Counted from the stretch's first letter, positions 17,778 to 26,894 are shown. The stretch is 64,000 nucleotides of DNA from Sphingomonas liriopis (GCF_024211255.1 NZ_JAMLDY010000011.1:1-64000), one strand, 5' to 3'. Made by a program: numbers and translations. Notes: generated from the letters alone by a model not told the origin.

Positions 17778-18647
17778 ATGACGATCAAGCGGGTGCGCAA
17801 GGCAGTATTCCCCGTCGCGGGTCTCGGGACGCGGTTCCTGCCGGCGACGAAGGCGATGCCCAAGGAGATGCTGACCGTCGTCGACAAGCCGCTGATCCAG
17901 TATGCGGTGGAGGAAGCGCTGGAGGCGGGGATCGAGCAGATCATCTTCGTCACCGGCCGCGGCAAGGGCGCGCTCGAGGATCATTTCGACATCTCCTACG
18001 AGCTCGAGGACACGATGCGCGCGCGCGGCAAGTCGCTCGCCGTCATCGAGGGGATCCGCCAGAAGCCGGGTTCGCCGGTCTACGTCCGCCAGCAGGAGCC
18101 GCTCGGGCTCGGCCATGCGGTGTGGTGCGCGCGCGAGATAGTCGGCGACGAACCGTTCGCGGTGCTGCTCCCCGACGAACTGATGGTCGGCAAGCCGGGC
18201 TTCATCGCCCAGATGGTCGAGGCGTATAATCAGGTCGGCGGCAATATCGTCGGCGCGCTCGAAGTGCCCGACAGCGAGACGGACAAATACGGCATCATCT
18301 CGCCCGGTGCGGTCGATGGGCGGCTGACCGAGGTCACGGCGCTGGTCGAGAAGCCGGCGAAGGGTACCGCGCCGTCCAATCTGATGATTCCGGGCCGCTA
18401 CATCCTGCAGCCCGAGGTGATGCGCATCCTCGAGAGCCAGGAGAAGGGTGCCGGGGGGGAGATCCAGTTGACCGATGCGATGGCGCAGCTGATCGGGCAG
18501 CAGCCGTTCCACGGCTTCACCTTCGACGGCCAGCGCTACGATTGCGGCGACAAGGCGGGGTATATCCAGGCGAACCTGGCGCTGGCGCTCGCGCGGGAGG
18601 ACATCGGGCCGGGCGTGCGGGCGTTCGCCGAGACGCTGCTGCGCTGA
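17778..18647 (+). CDS. galU: UTP--glucose-1-phosphate uridylyltransferase
   Basis: A 289-residue nucleotidyltransferase making UDP-glucose. The N-terminal GLGTRFLPATKAMPKEML is the nucleotide-binding signature; VDKPLIQYAVEEALEAGI, EPLGLGHAVWCA and LLPDELM follow, and EKPA and GEIQLTDAM are typical of GalU. ATG 17778 gives the standard MTIKRVRKAVFPVAG start and has GAGAAGGA just upstream. It is divergent from the wecBC operon, which also makes a sugar nucleotide for surface polysaccharide. Confidence 0.96.
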   Translation: MTIKRVRKAVFPVAGLGTRFLPATKAMPKEMLTVVDKPLIQYAVEEALEAGIEQIIFVTGRGKGALEDHFDISYELEDTMRARGKSLAVIEGIRQKPGSPVYVRQQEPLGLGHAVWCAREIVGDEPFAVLLPDELMVGKPGFIAQMVEAYNQVGGNIVGALEVPDSETDKYGIISPGAVDGRLTEVTALVEKPAKGTAPSNLMIPGRYILQPEVMRILESQEKGAGGEIQLTDAMAQLIGQQPFHGFTFDGQRYDCGDKAGYIQANLALALAREDIGPGVRAFAETLLR

Positions 18648-18673
18648 CACCTGGAATTCGCGGACGGACCTCA

Positions 18674-18743
18674 CCCGTTCGTGCTGAGCCTGTCGAAGCA
18701 CATTGGGACTCACCTGCCCTTCGACGGGCTCAGGGCGAACGGG
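18674..18743. repeat. Inverted-repeat element (CTGAGCCTGTCGAAG family)
   Basis: Arms 18674-18702 and 18715-18743 are imperfect inverted copies of the CGTTCGCCCTGAGCCTGTCG type around a 12-bp centre. This is a common intergenic palindrome in sphingomonads. It lies between the convergent galU and thiF-like genes and may act as a two-way terminator. Confidence 0.8.
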
Positions 18744-18755
18744 GGTGGGCCGGCG

Positions 18756-19526
18756 TCACGTTTGTCCGCACGTCCGGCAGCCGGGGTCCTTGGGAAGCCG
18801 CAGCGTACGAAAACGCAGCCCGAGCGTGTCGGCGAGCAACAGCTTGCCGGCGCTGTCCTCCCCGAACGGATGGATCGCGCGCAGCACCTCGAGTGCCGCG
18901 AGGCTGCCGACCATGCCCGCCATGGGGCCCAGCACGCCGTCCTCGGCGCAGCTGACCCCTGCGCGTTCGGGATCGTCGCCGACGAAACAGCGGTAGCAGG
19001 GCTTGTCCGCCTCCCAGCCGCGAAACACGCCCAGCTGGCCATCGAACTGACCGATCGCGGCGGACACCAGCGGCACCTGCGCGGCATGGGCCGCATCGGC
19101 GACGCACAGCCGGGTCGCGAAATTGTCGCAGCCGTCGAGCACCACATCCGCGCCGGCGAGCAGGTCGGCGGCGTTCGCCGCATCGATCCGCAGGCGCAGC
19201 GCCGCCGCTGCGACATGCGGGTTGAGCCGCCGCGCCGCCGCGACCGCGGCATCGGCCTTGGCGCGGCCGATATCCCCGGTCGCATAGATCGTCTGGCGCT
19301 GCAGGTTGGACAGATCGACCGCATCGTCGTCGACGATCGTCAGCCGCCCGACGCCCGCCGCGGCAAGATACTGGATGGCGGGCGAACCGATGCCCCCCGC
19401 ACCGATGACCACGACATGCGCCGCCCGCCAGCGCCGCTGGCCGTCGCCGCCAACCTCCTTGAGGACGATATGCCGGACGTAGCGGGTGAGTTCCCCGTCG
19501 GAGAGCGTCGCGTCGTACGTGGTCAC
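18756..19526 (-). CDS. ThiF/MoeB/HesA-family adenylyltransferase
   Basis: A 256-residue E1-like enzyme that adenylates the C-terminus of a ubiquitin-like sulfur carrier (ThiS or MoaD). Features are the ATP-binding loop GAGGIGSPAIQYLAAAGVG near 41-59, DDDAVDLSNLQRQT, and zinc-binding cysteine pairs CYRC and, at the very C-terminus, CRTC. It lacks a rhodanese domain, so it is the short MoeB/ThiF form; which pathway it serves is not decidable because neither thi nor moa genes are adjacent. It starts with GTG overlapping the preceding stop (GTGA). Confidence 0.88.
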   Translation of the reverse strand: MTTYDATLSDGELTRYVRHIVLKEVGGDGQRRWRAAHVVVIGAGGIGSPAIQYLAAAGVGRLTIVDDDAVDLSNLQRQTIYATGDIGRAKADAAVAAARRLNPHVAAAALRLRIDAANAADLLAGADVVLDGCDNFATRLCVADAAHAAQVPLVSAAIGQFDGQLGVFRGWEADKPCYRCFVGDDPERAGVSCAEDGVLGPMAGMVGSLAALEVLRAIHPFGEDSAGKLLLADTLGLRFRTLRLPKDPGCRTCGQT

Positions 19527-19918
19527 TGGGGCCAGGAGAAGGTGAGGCTGGTGCGATACCAGCTGCCTGGCTCGGTCGCGTTGGGCGCGATATTGCTGCG
19601 CGCCAAGCTGGATACCAGCCCGGCCGCATATTGCTCGACCGACGGGCAGGCGATCGCGCGGGGAACGATCCGGCGCGGCTGCCCGGCGGGGCCGATGAGC
19701 ACCGCCAAGTCGATTTTCAACGTCCAGCCGTCCGCCGCGAGCGTCGCCGCGGCGCAATGCCCTGCCTTCACCTCCGAACGGACGAAGGCGGACAGACTGG
19801 CGCCGTCATCGGCATCACGGGCATAGGGCAGGGGACGCAGCACGGTCCAATCCTGCGGCGGCATCGGCAGCGGCGATGCGCCGGCCAGCTGTGCTGCCAG
19901 AACGAATAGACTCATCAT
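19523..19918 (-). CDS. Small exported protein of unknown function
   Basis: A 131-residue protein with an N-terminal hydrophobic signal ([18 protein letters not shown]). The mature part has Trp-containing strands and a Cys pair (GHCAAAT and [10 protein letters not shown]) that could form a disulfide. The segment [22 protein letters not shown] suggests a small beta-rich periplasmic fold, perhaps TonB-C-like. It overlaps dut upstream and the ThiF gene downstream by four bases each. I do not recognise a named family. Confidence 0.7.
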   Translation of the reverse strand: MMSLFVLAAQLAGASPLPMPPQDWTVLRPLPYARDADDGASLSAFVRSEVKAGHCAAATLAADGWTLKIDLAVLIGPAGQPRRIVPRAIACPSVEQYAAGLVSSLARSNIAPNATEPGSWYRTSLTFSWPQ

Positions 19919-20370
19919 CGGCCGGTGGACCCAAATCCTCCACTTCCCCGCACGGTATCGTCGAGGTCGTCGACGCTTTCCAGCGTCGCGCGTTGAACCG
20001 GGGCGGGGACGAGTTGAGCGATACGGTCGCCACGCGCGATCGGGAAAGGCGCGTCGCCGAGGTTGGCGAGGATCACCTTCACCTCGCCGCGATAATCCGA
20101 ATCGATCGTGCCGGGGGTGTTGAGGCAGGTGATGCCGTGCTTGAGCGCCAGCCCCGACCGCGGCCGCACCTGCACCTCGTAGCCCTCGGGAATCGCCAGC
20201 GCGAAGCCGGTCGCCACCGCCGCCCGCGCACCGGGGGCGAGCGTCAGTTCCTCGGCCGCAACGACGTCCATCCCAGCCGCGCCTGCGGTCGCATAAGCGG
20301 GGAGGGGCAGCCCCTCGCCATGCGGCAGATGACGGATACGGATCGCGATCGGGTCGGTCATGGCCGTCAT
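19915..20370 (-). CDS. dut: dUTP diphosphatase
   Basis: A 151-residue trimeric dUTPase that hydrolyses dUTP to dUMP. All five family motifs are visible: [35 protein letters not shown] (with the catalytic Asp), RGDRIAQLV and the C-terminal P-loop-like [11 protein letters not shown]. Translation may begin at ATG 20370 or at a second ATG at 20361. It sits downstream of coaBC, a frequent partner in proteobacteria. Confidence 0.96.
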   Translation of the reverse strand: MTAMTDPIAIRIRHLPHGEGLPLPAYATAGAAGMDVVAAEELTLAPGARAAVATGFALAIPEGYEVQVRPRSGLALKHGITCLNTPGTIDSDYRGEVKVILANLGDAPFPIARGDRIAQLVPAPVQRATLESVDDLDDTVRGSGGFGSTGR

Positions 20371-20407
20371 CTAGCGCCGATGCCATGCCGTTGTCGAATG
20401 GCCCCCG

Positions 20408-20791
20408 TCACGGATTGTGGACCACGGCGAGTTTGTTGCCCGAGGGGTCGCGCACGTAGGCGGAATACCAATCCGGGCCATAGTGCGGACGCGGTCCCGG
20501 AGCGCCCTCGCTCCGTCCGCCGCCCTGCAACGCCGCATCGTGGAACGCGTCGACCTGCTCACGCGACGATGCGGCGAAGCCGACCATCGATCCGTTACCG
20601 GCACTCGCCGCCATGCCGTCGAACGGGCTGCACACCCAGACGGTCAGGCCTTCGCCGGTTCCGCCCGCCGAATAGCCGCGCCACCCCGGAAACGACGCAT
20701 GCGAGGCCCAGCCGATGGTCGCCAATACCCTGTCGTAGAACGCGTTGGCGGCATCGCTGTCGTTCGCTCCCAGCGTCACATAATGATTCAT
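20408..20791 (-). CDS. VOC (glyoxalase/bleomycin-resistance fold) family protein
   Basis: A 127-residue protein with the beta-alpha-beta-beta-beta layout of vicinal-oxygen-chelate proteins: MNHYVTLGANDSDAANAFYD at the N-terminus and YVRDPSGNKLAVVHNP at the C-terminus, where the usual metal-ligand glutamate is replaced (DPSGNKLAV). The substrate is not predictable. It lies between coaBC and dut on the same strand with gaps of 46 and 37 bp. Confidence 0.82.
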   Translation of the reverse strand: MNHYVTLGANDSDAANAFYDRVLATIGWASHASFPGWRGYSAGGTGEGLTVWVCSPFDGMAASAGNGSMVGFAASSREQVDAFHDAALQGGGRSEGAPGPRPHYGPDWYSAYVRDPSGNKLAVVHNP

Positions 20792-20837
20792 GCGCCGTCT
20801 CCCTTCGACAGGAAGCTAACGCCATGCCAGGAACATA

Positions 20838-22019
20838 TCAAGAACCTTGGAGTGCATCCGCAATCCGGGCGGCGAGCCGTCGCGCCACCTCGTCCTTGGG
20901 CAGGCGCTCCCAATGTTCGACGCCGTCGGCGGTGGCGAGATGGACGGTATTGGCGTCGCCGCCGAAGACATCGCCCGACACATCGTTGGCGACGATCCAG
21001 TCCGCGCCCTTGCGCAGCCGCTTGGCCACGGCGTGCTCGACGACGTTCTGGGTTTCCGCCGCGAAGCCGACCACCATCCGCGGTCGCTCGTCCCCATGCG
21101 CCAGCGTCGCGAGAATATCGACATTCTCGGTCAGCACGATCGCGGGCGGCGCATCGCCCTTCTTGACCTTCTGAGGCGCCGCCTCGACGCGCCAGTCGGC
21201 GACCGCGGCGACCATCACCGCCGCATCGGCGGGAAGCGCCCGCGTCACCGCATCGGCCATGTCCTGCGCGGAGACGACGTCGACCCGCCGTACGCCCGCT
21301 GGCGTGGGCAGCGTCACCGGGCCGGCGATCAGCGTCACCGCCGCGCCCAGATCGGCGAGCGCTTCCGCGATCGCGAACCCCTGCCGCCCCGACGAGCGGT
21401 TGGCGATATAGCGCACCGGATCGATCGCCTCATGCGTCGGCCCGGCGGTCACGAGGATGCGGCGACCCGCCAGCGGCCCAGCCGCCGGTGCCAGCGCACG
21501 ATCGATCGCGGCGGCGATCGCCTCGGGTTCGGGCAGGCGGCCGGGACCATATTCGCCGCACGCCATCGCGCCCTCGTCCGGCTCCAGCACGGTGATGCCG
21601 TCGGCGCGCAGCCGGGCGACGTTGCGCACGGTAGCGGGATGCTGCCACATCCGTACGTTCATCGCCGGCGCGGCGAGCACCGGCGTGTCGGTCGCGAGCA
21701 GCAGCGTGGTGGCGAGATCGTCGGCGACGCCCGCCGCCATCCGCGCCATCAGGTCGGCGGTGGCGGGCGCGATGACGATCAGGTCGGCCTGCCGGCTGAG
21801 CTGGATATGCCCCATCTCCGCCTCGTCCTTCAGGTCCCACAGGCTGGTGTAGACCTGATCCTCGCTCAGTGCGGCGAGCGTCATCGGCGTGACGAAATGG
21901 CTGCCGCCTTCGGTCAGCACGCAGCGCACCGCATGGCCGCGCTTCTTGAGCAGCCGGATCAGCTCGCACGCCTTGTAGGCGGCGATGCCGCCCCCGACGA
22001 TCAGCAGGATACGCGTCAT
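20838..22019 (-). CDS. coaBC: Phosphopantothenoylcysteine decarboxylase/synthase
   Basis: A 393-residue bifunctional coenzyme A enzyme. The CoaC half (about 1-190) is an FMN-binding decarboxylase with GGGIAAYKA, the PAMNVRMW motif and the catalytic Cys in GAMACGEYGPGRLPEP. The CoaB half starts at VTAGPTHEAIDPVRYIANRS and has SSGRQG, AAVADWR and the KKGD segment for CTP-dependent ligation of cysteine. ATG 22019 overlaps the stop of the membrane protein upstream (ATGA). Confidence 0.96.
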   Translation of the reverse strand: MTRILLIVGGGIAAYKACELIRLLKKRGHAVRCVLTEGGSHFVTPMTLAALSEDQVYTSLWDLKDEAEMGHIQLSRQADLIVIAPATADLMARMAAGVADDLATTLLLATDTPVLAAPAMNVRMWQHPATVRNVARLRADGITVLEPDEGAMACGEYGPGRLPEPEAIAAAIDRALAPAAGPLAGRRILVTAGPTHEAIDPVRYIANRSSGRQGFAIAEALADLGAAVTLIAGPVTLPTPAGVRRVDVVSAQDMADAVTRALPADAAVMVAAVADWRVEAAPQKVKKGDAPPAIVLTENVDILATLAHGDERPRMVVGFAAETQNVVEHAVAKRLRKGADWIVANDVSGDVFGGDANTVHLATADGVEHWERLPKDEVARRLAARIADALQGS

Positions 22020-23137
22020 CGAACGATCCTCTTCACCGTGATCTGCCGCCGGTCGAGCGCCGCCGTGGCCAGATCGCGCAATCCATCGGGCACGCCGGCC
22101 AGTCCGACGAGCATCAACGGCGCCACCAGCAATCCCCAATAGAAGGTGTCGAGCCGCCCGAACACGCTCAACACCGCGGCATAGGCGCACAGCAGCACCA
22201 GCACGCGCAACGCGAGCGCATCGCGCCACGCCGCCCAGCCGAACAGCGCGAGGCCGACCAGCGGTGCGGCGAGCCACGCCGGCGCCAGCACGAGGCCGGT
22301 CGACACGATCATCGTCCTGACGAAGAAGCCGAAGCCCAATTGCCCCGCCCAGCCTGGCGAGGCGGCATCGAGCGGCCGCACCACCGCCGCGACGCCATGC
22401 GCATGCGCCGCCAGCGCCGTCGCCAGCACCGCGCCCGCGACCAGCCAGCCGGTCGCCTCGCGCCGCTCGCCCTCCGCCAGCGCCATCACCGCCATCAGCG
22501 CGAGGTACAGCCCCGCCGTCTCGCGGATCAGCGCGGCGGCGAGGCCCAGCGCGACCGCGGGCAGCCAGTCGTCGCTGCGATACACGCCCAGCGACAAGGC
22601 AAGGAACAGCCCCGCCCAGATCTCGTGAAAGGCGATCAGGTCCGACTGGACGAAGGGGATCATGCCCCCCGCCAGCAGCACCATCGCGATGACCCGCGGC
22701 GGCGTCCGCGCGAAGGCACCGCGCACCCGCGTCCACCATGCCAGCACCACCGCCACCGCCAGGACGTAGAGCAGCGCTACCACGACGCCATGCGGCAGCG
22801 CGCCCTGCACCACCGCCAGCGTCGGTAGCCGCATCGTCACGAAGGGTTTGAGCGGATAGTCGCCGGCACGCATCGCCTCCGCCGCGGTCGCATAATAGCC
22901 GCCGCCATGGCGGACGTTCTCGACGATCGTCTCGTACAGCGCGAGGTCGGTCTGACCGTCGGCCTGCGCCGCGGGCCGGTCGAGCGCCGCGCTCGGCACC
23001 GGCGTCGCGAAGACCAGCAGCGTCGCGAGCAACAGCCCGGCCAGCGCCGCCAGCCCCAGCCAGCCGTTGCGCGCCGACACGCCGGCGAAGCGCGACGGCA
23101 CAGCGAACCACAGGGGAGCGAGCGGCCGGCGGATCAT
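22016..23137 (-). CDS. Multi-pass membrane protein, possible glycosyltransferase-C-like
   Basis: A 373-residue protein with about nine hydrophobic segments and a large first periplasmic loop after helix one (about 50-90). The topology and lack of nucleotide motifs recall GT-C or O-antigen-type membrane enzymes, but no catalytic signature is certain, so this is a guess. ATG 23137 follows the ubiB stop by four bases; no good ribosome site is seen, which suggests coupling to ubiB. It overlaps coaBC by four bases. Confidence 0.75.
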   Translation of the reverse strand: MIRRPLAPLWFAVPSRFAGVSARNGWLGLAALAGLLLATLLVFATPVPSAALDRPAAQADGQTDLALYETIVENVRHGGGYYATAAEAMRAGDYPLKPFVTMRLPTLAVVQGALPHGVVVALLYVLAVAVVLAWWTRVRGAFARTPPRVIAMVLLAGGMIPFVQSDLIAFHEIWAGLFLALSLGVYRSDDWLPAVALGLAAALIRETAGLYLALMAVMALAEGERREATGWLVAGAVLATALAAHAHGVAAVVRPLDAASPGWAGQLGFGFFVRTMIVSTGLVLAPAWLAAPLVGLALFGWAAWRDALALRVLVLLCAYAAVLSVFGRLDTFYWGLLVAPLMLVGLAGVPDGLRDLATAALDRRQITVKRIVR

Positions 23138-23141
23138 CGCG

Positions 23142-24677
23142 TCAGTGGAGTACCAGCCACGACGCACCGACGCTCGCCGCCGCGGTGATCAAGGCGACCG
23201 CGGCATAGCGCCAGCCGCCGCCGATCCGCACGACCTCGATCTCCTTGAGCGGCGGGGCGGGGGGCTCGCCGCCCGGCGCGGGGTAGCGCGCCTCGATCCG
23301 GCGGATCAGCTCGGGCAGCCCGGCGATCGTGCGCACGTCGCGGATCAGGCGATCTGCGATGGCGGCTTCCGGCCCCAGTTCGGTCCTGATCCATTCGCGC
23401 ACGAAGGGGGCGGCTGCCTCCCACAGGTTGATATTGGGGTCGAGCCCGGTGGCGACGCCCTCGACCATCACCATCGTCTTCTGCAGCAGCAGCAGATGCG
23501 GCTGCGTCACCATGTCGAAATCGCGGGTGATGCTGAACAGCCCGTCGAGCATCATGCCGATCGACATGTCCTTGACCGGCAACCCGCGCATCGGCTCGCC
23601 GACCGCGCGCAAGGCGGTGGCGAACTCCGCGACATTGTGGTGGCTGGGGACGTAGCCCGCCTCGAAATGGATCTCGGCGACGCGTTTGTAATTGCCGGTG
23701 ATGAGCCCGTAGAGGATCTCCGCCAGCCACACCCGCGCGCGCCGGTCGATCCGGCCCATGATGCCGAAATCGATCGCGGCGATCTTGTTGCCGGGCAGCG
23801 CGAACAAATTGCCCTGGTGCATGTCGGCGTGGAAGAACCCTTCCGCGATCGCCTGCCGCAGGAACGCCTGCACCAACGTATTGGCGAGATGCGGCAGGTC
23901 GTATCCCGCCGCGACCAGCGCCGCGCGGTCGGACAGCTTGATGCCGTCGACCCATTCCACGGTCAGCACGCGCGCGGTCGAACGCTGCCAGTCGATCGCG
24001 GGGACCAGAAAATCGGGCTCGGCGGTCATCGCCTCGGCCAGCTCGGACGCCGACGCCGCCTCGCGCCGGAAGTTCAGTTCGCGCGCGGTCCAGCGCTTGA
24101 AGTTCTCGACCGTCAGCCGCGGGCGCAGCCGCCGCGCCTCGACGCTCATCCCCTCCAGCTGCGCCGCCGCCCATTCGTAGGTCGCGATCGCGCGCGTGAA
24201 ATCCGCTTCGACGCCGGGGCGCAGCACCTTGACCGCGACGGTGCGGCCGTCGGTGGTGACAGCGCGATGCACCTGCGCGATCGAGGCGGCGCCGACCGGC
24301 GTTTCCTCGATGCTCGCGAACAGGTCGGACGGCGGCCGGCCGAAGCTGCCCTCCATCGCCGCGGCGATCGTCGCATAGGGCACGGGCGGCAACTGGTCCT
24401 GCAGCCGCAGCAGGTCCTGCGTCGCCGCCTCGCCGACGAGGTCGGGACGGGTGGCGAGCGTCTGGCCGAGCTTGATCGCGGCGGGGCCGATCGCCTGGAA
24501 CGCATCGGCGTAGCGCGGCACCTTGGGCACGCGCACCCCGATCTGGATCGCCCCGATCAGACGCCTGACCGGTGCGGGCGTGTTGGGATCACGCGCGATG
24601 CCGCTGAGCGCGCCGTGGCGCGCCAGAATACGACCCCACTTCCAGAGCCGCCAGATATGAACGACGGAAGCGGTCAC
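23142..24677 (-). CDS. ubiB: UbiB/ABC1 family atypical kinase for ubiquinone biosynthesis
   Basis: A 511-residue membrane-associated protein of the UbiB/COQ8 family. The KxGQ motif (AIKLGQTLATRPD), the Ala-rich loop VGAASIAQVHRA, VAVKVLRPG with the kinase lysine, HADMHQGN as catalytic loop and AIDFGIMG as the DFG equivalent are all present. Two C-terminal hydrophobic segments anchor it. It supports the aerobic coenzyme Q hydroxylation complex. ubiE lies just upstream on the same strand, separated by an inverted repeat. Confidence 0.95.
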   Translation of the reverse strand: MTASVVHIWRLWKWGRILARHGALSGIARDPNTPAPVRRLIGAIQIGVRVPKVPRYADAFQAIGPAAIKLGQTLATRPDLVGEAATQDLLRLQDQLPPVPYATIAAAMEGSFGRPPSDLFASIEETPVGAASIAQVHRAVTTDGRTVAVKVLRPGVEADFTRAIATYEWAAAQLEGMSVEARRLRPRLTVENFKRWTARELNFRREAASASELAEAMTAEPDFLVPAIDWQRSTARVLTVEWVDGIKLSDRAALVAAGYDLPHLANTLVQAFLRQAIAEGFFHADMHQGNLFALPGNKIAAIDFGIMGRIDRRARVWLAEILYGLITGNYKRVAEIHFEAGYVPSHHNVAEFATALRAVGEPMRGLPVKDMSIGMMLDGLFSITRDFDMVTQPHLLLLQKTMVMVEGVATGLDPNINLWEAAAPFVREWIRTELGPEAAIADRLIRDVRTIAGLPELIRRIEARYPAPGGEPPAPPLKEIEVVRIGGGWRYAAVALITAAASVGASWLVLH

Positions 24678-24680
24678 AGG

Positions 24681-24787
24681 AAAAGCCCCTCCTCTTCAGA
24701 GGAGGGGTTGGGGTGGAGGATACGGGCGTGGGTCTCGGTGAGACATCCCCCACCCCTAACCCCTCCCCTGAAGGGGAGGGGCTTTCC
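24681..24787. repeat. Inverted-repeat element (GCCCCTCC-CTTC-GGAGGGG family)
   Basis: Arms 24681-24717 and 24744-24787 are imperfect inverted copies, each with an inner hairpin (CCCCTCC-TCTTCA-GGAGGGG). It lies between ubiE and ubiB, so it may modulate readthrough or mRNA stability inside this operon. Confidence 0.8.
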
Positions 24788-24798
24788 GGCTTGGTCCA

Positions 24799-25542
24799 TC
24801 AAATCTTCCAGCCGCTATGGATGGCGACGAGGCCGCCGAGGATCGGCTCGACGCGCGTCCGCACGAAGCCGGCGTCAGCGATCATGCCCTTGAACGTCGG
24901 CATGTCGGGAAAGCGGCGGATCGATTCGATCAGGTAGCGATAGCTGTCGGCATCCTGCGCGAGCAGCTGCCCCAGCTTCGGCACCATCTTGTGCGAATAG
25001 CCGTCGTACACCTCCTTGAACCCCGGCCAGGTCGTGGTCGAGAATTCGAGGCAGAAGAACCGCCCGCCACGCCGCAGCACGCGATGCGCCTCGCGCAAGG
25101 CCTTGGGGATGTCCGTCACGTTGCGGATGCCGAAGGCGATCGTATAGGCGTCGAAGAACCGGTCGGGGAAGGTCAGCGTCTCGGCATTCGCCTCGGTCCA
25201 CACCAGCCCGTCGATGCCGCGTTTGGCGGCGCGCTCCATGCCGACCTCGAGCATTGCCGGATTGATGTCGGCGACCGTCACCGCAGCGCCCGACGTCGCG
25301 AGGCGGAAGGCGATGTCGCCGGTGCCGCCTGCCATGTCGAGGATCTGCTCGTCCTCGCGGGGGCCCACGCGGCGGACGAAGCGGTCCTTCCACAATCGGT
25401 GCATGCCGCCCGACATGGCATCGTTCATCAGGTCGTAATTCTTCGCGACGCTGGCGAAGACGCCGCCGACGCGCGCGGTCTTTTCCGCAGGCGCGACGTC
25501 CTCATAGCCGAAGGAGACGGTTCCGGTGGGGGTATCGGTCAT
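24799..25542 (-). CDS. ubiE: Demethylmenaquinone/2-polyprenyl-6-methoxy-benzoquinol methyltransferase
   Basis: A 247-residue SAM-dependent C-methyltransferase of ubiquinone biosynthesis. FGYEDVAPAEKTARVGGVFASVAKNYDLMNDAMSGG (about 11-46) is the UbiE N-terminal signature, DMAGGTGDIAFR binds SAM, and AFGIRNVTD is the family motif 2. ATG 25542 is 57 bp from the divergent mutM start. It is the first gene of the minus-strand run through ubiB to the ThiF-type gene. Confidence 0.96.
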   Translation of the reverse strand: MTDTPTGTVSFGYEDVAPAEKTARVGGVFASVAKNYDLMNDAMSGGMHRLWKDRFVRRVGPREDEQILDMAGGTGDIAFRLATSGAAVTVADINPAMLEVGMERAAKRGIDGLVWTEANAETLTFPDRFFDAYTIAFGIRNVTDIPKALREAHRVLRRGGRFFCLEFSTTTWPGFKEVYDGYSHKMVPKLGQLLAQDADSYRYLIESIRRFPDMPTFKGMIADAGFVRTRVEPILGGLVAIHSGWKI

Positions 25543-25599
25543 GGGGTACGCCCTAGCGGTGGCTTGTGGCCGGGGCAAACGCAACCTAGCTGATCGGAC

Positions 25600-26415
25600 G
25601 TGCCAGAGCTTCCCGAAGTCGAAACCACCATCCGCGGCTTGACCCCGGTCCTCGCGGGTCAGCGCGTGACGCTGGTCGAGCCGCGCCGTGCCGACCTGCG
25701 CAAGGCGATTCCCGTCGACCTGCGCCAGCGGCTGACCGGCGCCACCGTCACCGCGCTCGGCCGGCGCGCCAAATACGGGCTGATCGACACCGATCGCGGC
25801 GATACGCTGATCTTCCATCTCGGCATGTCGGGCCGCTGGCGGGTCGATCCCGTCGAGCCGTTGCCGCACGACCATCTGCTGATCGAGACGGGCGAGGGGC
25901 GGAGCCTCGCGCTCAACGATCCGCGCCGATTCGGCTTCCTCGACCTCGTCGAGACCGCGGCGCTCGACGCCTATCCACCATTCGCGGCGATGGGGCCCGA
26001 ACCGCTGGGGCCGGATTTCACCGGCGCCTATCTGCACGACGCGCTGAAGGGCCGCACCGCGCCGATCAAGGCGATGCTGCTCGATCAGCGCATCGTCGCG
26101 GGCCTCGGCAACATCTACGTCTGCGAGGCGCTCCACGTCGCCCGCATCGCGCCGACCCGCGCCGCGGGGCAGATCGCCTTGCCGCGACTCGAAAGGCTGG
26201 TGACCGCGGTGCGCGAGGTGCTGCTCGCCGCGATCGACGCGGGCGGATCGAGCTTGCGCGACTATGCGCGGCCCGACGGCGAACTCGGCTATTTCTCCAA
26301 GCAGTTCCTGGTCTACGGTCGCGAAGGGCAGCCGTGCGATTGCGGCGGCGTCGTGAAGCGCCGGGTCGATAGCGGCCGCTCGACCTTCTACTGCTCGAAG
26401 TGCCAGCGCAATTGA
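25600..26415 (+). CDS. mutM: Formamidopyrimidine-DNA glycosylase
   Basis: A 271-residue base-excision repair glycosylase/AP lyase removing 8-oxoguanine. The catalytic N-terminal proline and Glu are in PELPEVETT, used after removal of the initiator. H2TH region residues VAGLGNIYVCEAL are conserved. The C-terminal zinc finger has Cys at about 246, 248, 265 and 268; the first pair is spaced CxC instead of the usual CxxC. The start codon is GTG at 25600, the only option that gives the required PELPE N-terminus. It heads mutM-rpsT-dnaA. Confidence 0.96.
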   Translation: MPELPEVETTIRGLTPVLAGQRVTLVEPRRADLRKAIPVDLRQRLTGATVTALGRRAKYGLIDTDRGDTLIFHLGMSGRWRVDPVEPLPHDHLLIETGEGRSLALNDPRRFGFLDLVETAALDAYPPFAAMGPEPLGPDFTGAYLHDALKGRTAPIKAMLLDQRIVAGLGNIYVCEALHVARIAPTRAAGQIALPRLERLVTAVREVLLAAIDAGGSSLRDYARPDGELGYFSKQFLVYGREGQPCDCGGVVKRRVDSGRSTFYCSKCQRN

Positions 26416-26530
26416 GCGCTCATGGTTGACCCGCGCAGCCGCAGTCGTTAAGGGCGCTGCCTTCGAGACGGCGTAGGGTGTTCCCGGCGCCTTTCTGACA
26501 TCGACCACATTACTCGCAAGGACGTACCGA

Positions 26531-26794
26531 ATGGCGAATACGCCGCAAGCCAAGAAGCGCATCCGTCGCAATGCCCGCCGCGCCGACATCAACGGTGCCC
26601 GCGTCGGCCGCATCCGCACCTTCATCAAGAAGGTCGAAGCGGCGCTTGCTTCGGGCGACAAGGCTGCGGCGACCACCGCACTCGCGGCGGCGCAGCCGGA
26701 ACTGCAGCGTGGCGTCGCCAAAGGCGTGCTGCACAAGAATACCGCGAGCCGGAAGTTCTCGCGCCTGACCAAGGCGGTCACCACGCTCGCCTGA
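26531..26794 (+). CDS. rpsT: 30S ribosomal protein S20
   Basis: An 87-residue basic helical protein beginning [17 protein letters not shown], with [11 protein letters not shown] and the C-terminal [15 protein letters not shown], all typical of S20, which binds 16S rRNA early in assembly. It is followed by a strong terminator and then dnaA, an order widely seen in alphaproteobacteria. Confidence 0.98.
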   Translation: MANTPQAKKRIRRNARRADINGARVGRIRTFIKKVEAALASGDKAAATTALAAAQPELQRGVAKGVLHKNTASRKFSRLTKAVTTLA

Positions 26795-26820
26795 CCCGCG
26801 TCGCAACGCCCTTTCATGAA

Positions 26821-26851
26821 GCCCGTCGGGTCCGTCCCGGCGGGCTTTTTT
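26821..26851 (+). terminator. Rho-independent terminator of rpsT
   Basis: GCCCGTCGGG-TCCGT-CCCGGCGGGC forms a stem with a single mismatch, followed by six T residues. It lies 26 bp past the rpsT stop and separates rpsT from dnaA transcription. Confidence 0.9.
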
Positions 26852-26894
26852 GATGCCCGAAATGGACCCGTGCGGAACGAAAAGAGAAACACAG

